64,000 nt of DNA, from assembly GCF_003058055.1 (NCBI RefSeq), contig NZ_QBTZ01000001.1, positions 3,366,001-3,430,000 on the forward strand, given 5' to 3'. Below the pieces are notes generated by a model. The model had not been told where the DNA came from and made no database searches. It was given only the letters and a program-made list of their open reading frames with translations. The DNA comes from Acidovorax sp. 107 (lineage in GTDB: Bacteria > Pseudomonadota > Gammaproteobacteria > Burkholderiales > Burkholderiaceae_C). Made by a program: the position numbers and the translations under genes. This document shows positions 57,557-64,000 of this stretch, one piece after another (within the stretch, counting starts at the first letter, position 1; each line of letters starts with the position of its first letter).

Positions 57557-58198
57557 ATGATCCAGATACGACGCGTTTTCACCCATCTTGAGGAAATCCG
57601 GCACGAATTCGGGCCGGTGGCCGACGTGCCGCTGCTGCGTGGTGCCATCGGCGCGGTGCTGACCAACCCGTTTGCGGGACGGTACGAGCCCGACATCCTC
57701 CCCATGATGGACGCGCTGCAGGACGTGGGGCTGGACATGGCCCAGCGCCTCCTGAAGGCCATGGGCGTGCTCGCCGAGCGCATCGAGACCTATGGCAAGG
57801 GTGCCATCGTGGGCGCGGCCGGCGAGCTGGAGCATGGCGCGCTGTGGCATGTGCCCGGTGGCTACGCCATGCGCGAACTGCTGGGCTGGAAGGGCGACCG
57901 CAACGCCTACGCCAAGGGCCAAGCCGAAGAGAAGACGGGGCAGCCCGCCAACGCGTTGTCCATCGTGCCCTCTACCAAGAAAGTGGGCGGCCCCGGCGCG
58001 GCGCTGGATGTGCCGCTGACCCATATCAACGCCAGTTACGTGCGCAGCCATTTCGACGCGATCGAAGTGCGTGTTCCGGGCGCGCCCTCCGCCGATGAGA
58101 TCGTGTTCATACTTGCCATGTCCACGGGACCGCGCATCCATGCCCGTGTCGGCGGGCTCCAGGCGGCAGACATCAGCCAGTGGAACGGCCTGCGCTGA
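57557..58198 (+). CDS. DUF1185 (AA_synth) protein, first paralogue
   Basis: A 213-residue protein of Pfam family PF06684, called amino-acid synthesis but without a known reaction; a Bordetella structure showed a variant chorismate-mutase-like fold. Blocks shared with the next gene: TNPFAGRY, GAIVGAAGELEHGALW, STKKVGGPGAALDVPL and SYVRSHFDAIEVRV. It carries an extra segment near residues 100-135. It follows the UPF0280 gene by 21 bp. In this cluster it may act on a ring-opening product or an unstable intermediate. Confidence 0.88.
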   Translation: MIQIRRVFTHLEEIRHEFGPVADVPLLRGAIGAVLTNPFAGRYEPDILPMMDALQDVGLDMAQRLLKAMGVLAERIETYGKGAIVGAAGELEHGALWHVPGGYAMRELLGWKGDRNAYAKGQAEEKTGQPANALSIVPSTKKVGGPGAALDVPLTHINASYVRSHFDAIEVRVPGAPSADEIVFILAMSTGPRIHARVGGLQAADISQWNGLR

Positions 58199-58252
58199 GC
58201 AGCGCGCCGACCTGCACACCATCGAACAAGACAAGACCCCAAGGAGCCAAAA

Positions 58253-58837
58253 ATGTCAGCCAAGATTCGAAAGATCATCGTCCAGACCGACGAAGTCCGC
58301 GTGGAAATGGGGCGTGACGTTCAGCCCCCGGTGCGCAAGGCGCTGGCCATGGCCGTGATCGAGAACCCCTTTGCCGGACGTTATGTGGAAAACCTCGACG
58401 AACTCATCGCCATCGGCGAGGAGCTGGGCGGTCTTCTGGGCGCTCGCTGCGTGCAGGCCCTGGGCATTGAACCCAGCCAAGCCCAGAGCTACGGCAAGGC
58501 CGCCATCGTGGGCGAGGCGGGCGAGCTGGAACATGCCGCTGCCATCCTGCACCCCAAGCTGGGCGCACCCCTGCGTGTGGCGGTCGAGAAGGGCGCCGCT
58601 CTGGTCCCATCCAGCAAGAAGATGGGAGGCCTGGGCACGGCCATCGACGTTCCCCTGGGCCACAAGGACGCCGCCTACGTGCGCAGCCATTTCGACGCCA
58701 TGGAAGCCCGTGTGGCCGATGCCCCGCGGGCCAATGAAATCGTGGTGGCCGTTGTCGTGACGGACAGCGGGCGGCCGTTGCCACGTGTCGGTGGCCTCAC
58801 GGCCTCTGAAATAAAAGGCGTTGACGGCCTGCGCTGA
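58253..58837 (+). CDS. DUF1185 (AA_synth) protein, second paralogue
   Basis: A 194-residue paralogue of the preceding protein with the same blocks: ENPFAGRY, AAIVGEAGELEHAAAI, SSKKMGGLGTAIDVPL and AYVRSHFDAMEARV. The pair may form a hetero-oligomer. AAGGAG stands 9 bp before ATG 58253. The family likely needs both chains or has two related substrates, since paired copies in one operon are hard to explain otherwise. Reaction unknown. Confidence 0.88.
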   Translation: MSAKIRKIIVQTDEVRVEMGRDVQPPVRKALAMAVIENPFAGRYVENLDELIAIGEELGGLLGARCVQALGIEPSQAQSYGKAAIVGEAGELEHAAAILHPKLGAPLRVAVEKGAALVPSSKKMGGLGTAIDVPLGHKDAAYVRSHFDAMEARVADAPRANEIVVAVVVTDSGRPLPRVGGLTASEIKGVDGLR

Positions 58838-58917
58838 GTCCGGCGCGCGCGCAACACTCACCTGTCCTGTCTTACCCCCGTTCGATCTCTCTCCAACCAT
58901 CCTTCAGGAGTCTCCCC

Positions 58918-60129
58918 ATGACGATGCGACGAAACCTCATGCGTGCCACGGCTGCGGCTGCATTGGCCCTCACCCTGGCCCCTGTTTTTGCCCAAGGCGT
59001 GATCAAGATTGGCGAGGTCAACAGCTACAAGGCACAACCTGCTTTCCTGGAGCCCTACAAGAAAGGCATGGAGCTGGCGGTCGATGAGATCAACGCTGCG
59101 GGCGGCGTCAATGGCAAGAAGATCGAACTGATTACGCGCGACGACAACGCCAACCCCGGCGACGCCGTTCGCGTGGCTGAAGAGCTGGTGTCGCGCGAGA
59201 AGGTCGATGTGCTGGCGGGCACCTTCCTGTCGAACACCGGCTTGGCGGTGGCCGACTTCGCCAAGCAGAAGAAGTTTTTCTTCCTGGCTGGCGAGCCGCT
59301 GACCGACAAGATGACCTGGCAAGGAGGCAACCAGTACACCTTCCGCCTGCGTCCTGGTACCTACATGCAGGCCGCCATGCTGGTGCCCGAGGCCGCCAAG
59401 ATGAAGAAAAAGCGCTGGGCTGTGGTCTACCCCAACTACGAATACGGGCAGTCTGCCGTGGCGGCCTTCAAACAACTGCTCAAGGCCGCCCAGCCCGACG
59501 TGGAGTTTGTGGCCGAACAAGCCACTCCACTGGGCCGGGTGGACGCCGGCAGCGTGGTGCAAGCGCTGTCCGATGCCAAGCCCGACGCCGTCTTCAACGT
59601 GCTGTTTGGCGCGGACTTGTCGAAGTTCGTGCGCGAAGGCAACACGCGCGGCCTCTTTAAGGGCATTGAGGTGGTCAGCGTGTTGACGGGCGAACCCGAA
59701 TACATGGACCCCCTGAAAGACGAGGCCCCCAACGGCTGGCTGGTGACCGGCTATCCCTGGTACGGCATCAACACCCCCGCACACAAGGCGTTCGAGCAGG
59801 CCTACCAGGCCAAGTTCAAGGACTACCCGCGTCTGGGCTCGGTGGTGGGCTACAGCATGATCAAGTCGGCCGCGGCCGGTATTGCCAAAGCCAAGAGCAC
59901 CGACACCGACAAGCTGGTCGCTGCCTTTAAGGGTCTGCAGGTGGACACCCCGTTCGGCAAGATCACCTACCGTCCCGAAGACCACCAGGCCACCATGGGC
60001 GCGTTTGTCGGTCGCACCAAGAACGAAGGCGGCAAGGGCGTGATGGTGGATTACGTCTACCTGGATGGCGCTGATGCCAAGTACCAGCCGTCCGCAGCCG
60101 ACGTGAAGAAGTCGCGAAGCGCTGATTGA
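58918..60129 (+). CDS. ABC importer substrate-binding protein (branched-chain amino-acid type)
   Basis: A 403-residue periplasmic binding protein of the LivJ/Peripla_BP_6 type. The signal peptide spans about residues 1-25 (ATAAAALALTLAPVFAQ). The mature part starts GVIKIGEVNSYKAQPAFLEP. Such proteins bind amino acids, but in catabolic clusters often aromatic or heterocyclic acids; here the best guess is nicotinate or a related ring. CAGGAG before ATG 58918 is a good ribosome site. A strong hairpin follows at 60148-60178, which may keep its mRNA more abundant than that of the permease. Confidence 0.9.
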   Translation: MTMRRNLMRATAAAALALTLAPVFAQGVIKIGEVNSYKAQPAFLEPYKKGMELAVDEINAAGGVNGKKIELITRDDNANPGDAVRVAEELVSREKVDVLAGTFLSNTGLAVADFAKQKKFFFLAGEPLTDKMTWQGGNQYTFRLRPGTYMQAAMLVPEAAKMKKKRWAVVYPNYEYGQSAVAAFKQLLKAAQPDVEFVAEQATPLGRVDAGSVVQALSDAKPDAVFNVLFGADLSKFVREGNTRGLFKGIEVVSVLTGEPEYMDPLKDEAPNGWLVTGYPWYGINTPAHKAFEQAYQAKFKDYPRLGSVVGYSMIKSAAAGIAKAKSTDTDKLVAAFKGLQVDTPFGKITYRPEDHQATMGAFVGRTKNEGGKGVMVDYVYLDGADAKYQPSAADVKKSRSAD

Positions 60130-60147
60130 TTCCCTCTGAGGTCTGAG

Positions 60148-60178
60148 GCGCCTGCCGCGCCTCGGTCCCGGCAGGCGC
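60148..60178 (+). repeat. Intercistronic hairpin after the binding-protein gene
   Basis: GCGCCTGCCG and CGGCAGGCGC form a perfect 10-bp stem with an 11-nt loop and no T-run. It lies in the 176-bp gap between the binding-protein and permease genes. It probably protects the 3' end of the upstream message or ends part of the transcription. Confidence 0.6.
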
Positions 60179-60305
60179 TACCTGCAGTCCGGCACCGCCC
60201 GGTTCTGCGGGTGCTGGCTGGTGTTGGCTGGAGCACGGCCGGCTTCTTTCATGGCCTTCGCGCTGGCAAAAACGGTGTGAACAGGCCCTACAGGGTTTAT
60301 CGAAC

Positions 60306-62213
60306 ATGAGTTTTTCGGGTTTCATCGTCCAGCTCATCAACGGGCTGGCGAGCGCGTCGTCGCTGTTCCTCGTGGCGGCGGGTCTGTCGCTGATCTTTGG
60401 CGTGACCCGCATCGTGAACTTTGCCCATGGCTCGTTCTTCATGGTGGGCATCTATGTCGCGTACTCGCTGGTCGAGCGCCTGAGCGGTGCCCTGGGCTTC
60501 TGGGTGGCCTTGCCACTGGCCGCGCTGATCGTCGGCGTGCTCGGGGCGCTGATCGAGGTGGTGCTGCTGCGTCGCATCTACAAGGCGCCCGAGCTGTTCC
60601 AGCTGCTGGCCACGTTTGCCCTGGTGCTGGTCATCAAGGACGCTGTGCTGTGGCTTTGGGGCCCTGACGAACTGCTGGGCCCACGCGCGCCGGGCCTTTC
60701 AGGTTCGGTCAGCTTGCTGGGGCGGCAGTTCCCCAGCTACGACCTGTTCCTCATCGTGGTCGGTCCGCTGGTGCTGGGCGCAGTCTGGCTGCTGCTCACG
60801 CGTACCCGGTTTGGCACGCTGGTGCGTGCCGCCACGCAAGACCGCGAGATGGTGAGCGCCCTGGGCGTCAACCAGGCCTGGTTGTTCACGGCCGTGTTTG
60901 CGCTGGGCGCGATGCTGGCTGGGCTGGGTGGCGCACTGCAGCTGCCCCGCGAGCCCGCCACGCTGGAGATGGACCTGCACACCATCGGTGCCGCCTTCGT
61001 GGTGGTGGTGGTGGGGGGCATGGGTTCCATCCCGGGCGCGTACGCCGCGGCCCTGCTGATCTCCGAGATCAAGGCCATCTGCATCTGGCTGGGTGTGGTC
61101 GATGTGTTCGGCCTGAGTGTTTCGTTTTCCAAGCTGACCCTGGTGGTGGATTTTCTGGTGATGGCGGTGGTGCTGGTCTGGCGCCCGTGGGGCCTGTTCG
61201 GCCGGCCGCAGGCACCCAGCCGCTATGTGGGTATGCAGGAGGAGCCGTTGCGTCGCCCGCGCAAGGCTTATCTGGTGGCGGCCGCCGTGCTGGGCCTGCT
61301 GCTGGCAGCAGCGCCGGTGCTGACCGCGCAGTCACCGTACACCACGGTGCTGCTGATTGACTTGCTGATCGCAGCGCTGTTTGCGGCCAGCCTTCACTTC
61401 ATCATGGGGCCTGCGGGCATGCACTCCTTCGGCCATGCCGCCTACTTCGGGCTGGGCGCCTATGGTGCGGCCCTGCTGGTGCGCTCGCTTGGGCTACCCA
61501 TGGAGGTCGCATTGGTGGTGGCGCCGCTGGTGGCCGCCGCCGGGGCGTTTGTCTACGGCTGGTTTGCGGTGCGGCTGTCGGGTGTGTACCTTGCCATGCT
61601 GACACTGGCCTTTGCCCAGATCACCTGGGCCATCACCTACCAGTGGGACAGTTTCACGGGGGGCAGCAACGGCCTGACCGGTGTCTGGCCTGCGGCCTGG
61701 CTGGCAGACAAGCGCATGTATTACTGGCTCACGCTGGCACTGGTGGGGGCGGGGGTGTGGTGGCTGCGCCGCGTGCTGTTCTCGCCGTTTGGCTATGCGC
61801 TGCGCGCGGGGCGCGACTCTGTGCTGCGGGCCGACGCCATCGGTATCGACGTCAAGCGCATGCAGTGGGCGGCGTTTGTGGTGGCGGGCACGGCGGCAGG
61901 GCTGGCAGGGGCGCTGTATGCGTTCTCCAAGGGCAGTATTTCGCCGGAGTCGCTGTCCGTGGGCAAATCGGTGGATGGGTTGGTGATGGTGCTGCTCGGC
62001 GGCATCCAGACGCTGGCTGGCCCCGTGGTGGGTGCGGTCACCTTCACCTGGCTGCATGACACCGTGGCGCGCAACACCGACTACTGGCGCGCCATGCTGG
62101 GCGCCATCATCCTCATCCTGGTGCTGCTGTTTCCGCAGGGCATCGCGGGCACCATCAAGCAGATTTTTGACAACATGCGCGACGCCAAGAACACCAAGGA
62201 GGGCACGGCATGA
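60306..62213 (+). CDS. Fused ABC importer permease (LivH-LivM)
   Basis: A 635-residue inner-membrane protein joining two permease subunits that are usually separate. Residues about 1-295 are LivH-like (LSLIFGVTRIVNFAHGSFFM) and about 315-635 LivM-like (MGPAGMHSFGHAAYFGLGAY and WDSFTGGSNGLTG), together about 17 helices. Its last codons overlap the start of the first ATPase gene by 4 bp (ATGA). No ribosome site stands out before ATG 60306. Confidence 0.92.
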   Translation: MSFSGFIVQLINGLASASSLFLVAAGLSLIFGVTRIVNFAHGSFFMVGIYVAYSLVERLSGALGFWVALPLAALIVGVLGALIEVVLLRRIYKAPELFQLLATFALVLVIKDAVLWLWGPDELLGPRAPGLSGSVSLLGRQFPSYDLFLIVVGPLVLGAVWLLLTRTRFGTLVRAATQDREMVSALGVNQAWLFTAVFALGAMLAGLGGALQLPREPATLEMDLHTIGAAFVVVVVGGMGSIPGAYAAALLISEIKAICIWLGVVDVFGLSVSFSKLTLVVDFLVMAVVLVWRPWGLFGRPQAPSRYVGMQEEPLRRPRKAYLVAAAVLGLLLAAAPVLTAQSPYTTVLLIDLLIAALFAASLHFIMGPAGMHSFGHAAYFGLGAYGAALLVRSLGLPMEVALVVAPLVAAAGAFVYGWFAVRLSGVYLAMLTLAFAQITWAITYQWDSFTGGSNGLTGVWPAAWLADKRMYYWLTLALVGAGVWWLRRVLFSPFGYALRAGRDSVLRADAIGIDVKRMQWAAFVVAGTAAGLAGALYAFSKGSISPESLSVGKSVDGLVMVLLGGIQTLAGPVVGAVTFTWLHDTVARNTDYWRAMLGAIILILVLLFPQGIAGTIKQIFDNMRDAKNTKEGTA

Positions 62214-62998
62214 GCCTCCTCAAAGTCACCGGTCTGGGCAAATCGTTTGGCGGCGTGAAGGCGGTGGACGGCATCCACTTCGAACTCGCTGCGGGTGAGC
62301 TGCTGGCGCTCATCGGCCCCAATGGCGCAGGCAAGTCCACCACCTTCAACATGGTCAATGGCCAGCTGCCCGCCGATGCCGGCTCCATCCAGCTCAACGG
62401 CCAGGAGCTGGTGGGCCGCAAGCCCCGCGACATCTGGCGCATGGGGGTGGGCCGCACCTTCCAGATCGCCGAAACCTTTGCATCGCTGACGGTGGTGGAG
62501 AACGTGCAGATGGCACTGATCTCCAACGACGGTCTGCTGTTCTCGATGTGGCGCAGGGCTGCCGACCACAAACGCGAAGAAGCCCTGGCGCTGCTCGACC
62601 AGGTGGGCATGAAGTCGCAGGCCGACCGGCCCTGCAGCGTGCTGGCCTATGGCGATGTGAAGCGTGTGGAGCTGGCGATTGCCATGGCCAACTCGCCCAA
62701 GCTGTTGCTCATGGACGAGCCCACCGCCGGCATGGCGCCCAAGGAGCGCAACGAGCTCATGGCGCTGACCAAACAACTGGTGATCGACCGCCACATGGCT
62801 GTGCTGTTCACTGAGCACAGCATGGACGTGGTGTTTGCCTATGCCGACCGCATGATCGTGCTGGCGCGCGGGCGCCTGATTGCAGAGGGCAAGCCGCTGG
62901 AGCTGCGCGACCACCCCAAGGTGCAAGAGGTCTACTTCGGCACCGGCAAGACGTTTGAGAAGAAAGCCGCAGCCCCTGCGGAGGCGGCATTACCATGA
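62210..62998 (+). CDS. ABC importer ATPase (LivG type)
   Basis: A 262-residue ATPase. Walker A is GPNGAGKST and Walker B is LLLMDEPTAGM. The ABC signature reads LAYGDVKRVELA, the LivG form of LSGGQ. Overlaps the permease gene upstream and the second ATPase gene downstream by 4 bp each, so the three are translated together. It forms a heterodimer with the next protein on the inner face of the membrane. Confidence 0.93.
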   Translation: MSLLKVTGLGKSFGGVKAVDGIHFELAAGELLALIGPNGAGKSTTFNMVNGQLPADAGSIQLNGQELVGRKPRDIWRMGVGRTFQIAETFASLTVVENVQMALISNDGLLFSMWRRAADHKREEALALLDQVGMKSQADRPCSVLAYGDVKRVELAIAMANSPKLLLMDEPTAGMAPKERNELMALTKQLVIDRHMAVLFTEHSMDVVFAYADRMIVLARGRLIAEGKPLELRDHPKVQEVYFGTGKTFEKKAAAPAEAALP

Positions 62999-63738
62999 CG
63001 ACCCAGAACCCCAAAGAACTGCTGCTCCAGGCCAAGGGCCTGCAGGCCTGGTACGGCGCCGCGCAAATCCTGTACGACGTGGACCTGGACGTGCGCCGGG
63101 GCGAAGTCGTGGCGCTGATGGGGCGCAACGGCGCAGGCAAGTCCACCACGCTCAAGACGCTGATGGGCATGCTGGCCAAGCGCAAGGGCAGCATCCAGTT
63201 CATGGGCAAAGACCTCTCCAAAACCGACCCGCACGACGCCGCGCGCCTGGGCCTGGGCTTTGTGCCCGAAGACCGCCGCGTGTTCACCGACCTCACGGTG
63301 ATGGAGAACCTGGAAGTGGGCCGCCAGCCCGCCCGCACCTGGCCCGACGGCACGGCTGCCCCGGTGTGGACGCCCGAGCGCCTGTTCAAGCTCTTCCCCA
63401 ACCTGGGCGAGATGCCCCAGCGCCCCGGCGGCCGCATGAGCGGTGGCGAGCAGCAGATGCTCACGGTGGCCCGCACGCTCATGGGCAACCCCTACTTGGT
63501 GCTGCTGGACGAGCCCTCTGAAGGTGTGGCCCCTGTCATCGTGGAGCAGATGGCGCACATGATCCTGGAGCTGAAGGAGCAGGGCGTGAGCATCCTGCTG
63601 TCCGAGCAGAACATGCACTTTGCCGAGCTGGTGTCCGACCGCGCCTATGTGCTCGAAAAGGGCCAGATCCGCTACCAGGCCAGCATGGAAGAGCTGGCCG
63701 CCAACGAAGAGGTGCGGCGCGCCTACCTCAGCGTCTGA
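62995..63738 (+). CDS. ABC importer ATPase (LivF type)
   Basis: A 247-residue ATPase. Walker A is GRNGAGKST, the signature is MSGGEQQMLTVA, and Walker B is LVLLDEPSEGVAP, typical of LivF. It completes a full importer: binding protein, fused permease and two ATPases. ATG 62995 overlaps the LivG stop. Confidence 0.93.
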   Translation: MTTQNPKELLLQAKGLQAWYGAAQILYDVDLDVRRGEVVALMGRNGAGKSTTLKTLMGMLAKRKGSIQFMGKDLSKTDPHDAARLGLGFVPEDRRVFTDLTVMENLEVGRQPARTWPDGTAAPVWTPERLFKLFPNLGEMPQRPGGRMSGGEQQMLTVARTLMGNPYLVLLDEPSEGVAPVIVEQMAHMILELKEQGVSILLSEQNMHFAELVSDRAYVLEKGQIRYQASMEELAANEEVRRAYLSV

Positions 63739-63751
63739 AGCAGAAGTTCCC

Positions 63752-63779
63752 CGGCCCTGGCCCTACCGGGCCGTGGCCG
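63752..63779 (+). repeat. Hairpin between importer and hydrolase genes
   Basis: CGGCC/GGCCG outer arms enclose GGCCC/GGGCC. It lies in the 75-bp gap after the LivF gene, without a T-run. Confidence 0.4.
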
Positions 63780-63813
63780 ATGTGTCAGTGCGTTCCCAAC
63801 CGGAGTGTTCACC

Positions 63814-64000
63814 ATGCAAACTGCGCAACGTCGTCGCTTTCTTCTTCAATCGGCCGCGCTCACCGTGGCCGGGGCCAGCTTCCCTGCCAGCTGGGCGGCA
63901 GGCAAGATCAAACTCGGTGAGCGAGCGGCGCTCATCGTGGTCGATGTGCAGAACTGTTTTGTCCCCGGCGGCACGCTGCCCGTGGCCAAGGGGGATGAGG
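63814..64000 (+). CDS. Exported cysteine hydrolase, nicotinamidase-like (partial)
   Basis: Only the first 62 codons lie in the window. The start MQTAQRRRFLLQSAALTVAG is a Tat-type signal (R-R-x-F-L) with a cut site expected after SWAAG or nearby. The mature part begins the isochorismatase/nicotinamidase fold: ERAALIVVDVQNCFVPGGTL, where the aspartate of VVDVQN is the first catalytic residue and the rest matches PncA-type enzymes (the fold's Lys and Cys lie beyond the edge). Periplasmic cleavage of nicotinamide, or another cyclic amide, before import would fit the cluster. Confidence 0.82.
   Translation, partial: MQTAQRRRFLLQSAALTVAGASFPASWAAGKIKLGERAALIVVDVQNCFVPGGTLPVAKGDE

Overview
The window reads as chromosomal DNA from a beta-proteobacterium of the Burkholderiales, most like the Comamonadaceae (Acidovorax and relatives). 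This rests on the high GC content, methionine synthase split into two genes with an S-adenosylhomocysteine (SAH) riboswitch on the second, many LysR regulators in divergent pairs, and about ten copies of a short TAGCTAT-type intergenic repeat that I associate with this family. I see no tRNA, rRNA, CRISPR array, prophage or complete insertion sequence.

1-12 kb: a metallophosphoesterase, a LysR regulator, PEP carboxykinase (pckG) with an odd inverted-repeat leader, queC, a 48-residue membrane protein, threonine dehydratase, then a nitric-oxide module: norR divergent from a quinol NO reductase (norB) and a hemerythrin-like protein. Three GGT-N7-ACC NorR sites and a sigma-54 promoter lie between norR and norB.

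12-21 kb: an anaerobic (class III) ribonucleotide reductase whose glycyl-radical tail is a separate 67-residue gene, followed by its activase nrdG and preceded by two NrdR boxes. Beyond it are a secreted protein, a scar made of broken recQ and nrdG pieces, a DoxX gene with a perfect FNR/Anr box upstream, the intact recQ, and two lipoprotein genes. With norB, this suggests life under low oxygen or denitrifying conditions.

21-51 kb: mostly housekeeping and small accessory genes: the two halves of metH (16 kb apart), ttcA, trhP, an exported lyase of the argininosuccinate-lyase superfamily, glutamate dehydrogenase, a pair of zinc-ribbon membrane proteins, PPK2, a PACE efflux pump, RidA, shikimate kinase, a beta-lactamase-fold hydrolase, an acyl-CoA ligase, an SDR and a YihY protein. 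One LysR gene carries a frameshift.

51.7-64 kb: the most interesting part. Two divergent transcription units share one control region with strong palindromes. Leftward: a ferredoxin-NADP reductase, a TetR regulator and an amidohydrolase closely matching enamidase. Rightward: a 6-hydroxynicotinate reductase homologue, a UPF0280 (ApbE-like) protein, two DUF1185 paralogues, a complete branched-chain-type ABC importer, and the start of an exported nicotinamidase-like hydrolase, cut by the window edge. Together they look like a reductive route for nicotinate or a similar N-heterocycle: release from an amide, import, ring reduction with electrons from the reductase, and ring opening. The step that makes 6-hydroxynicotinate and the steps after ring opening are not in the window.
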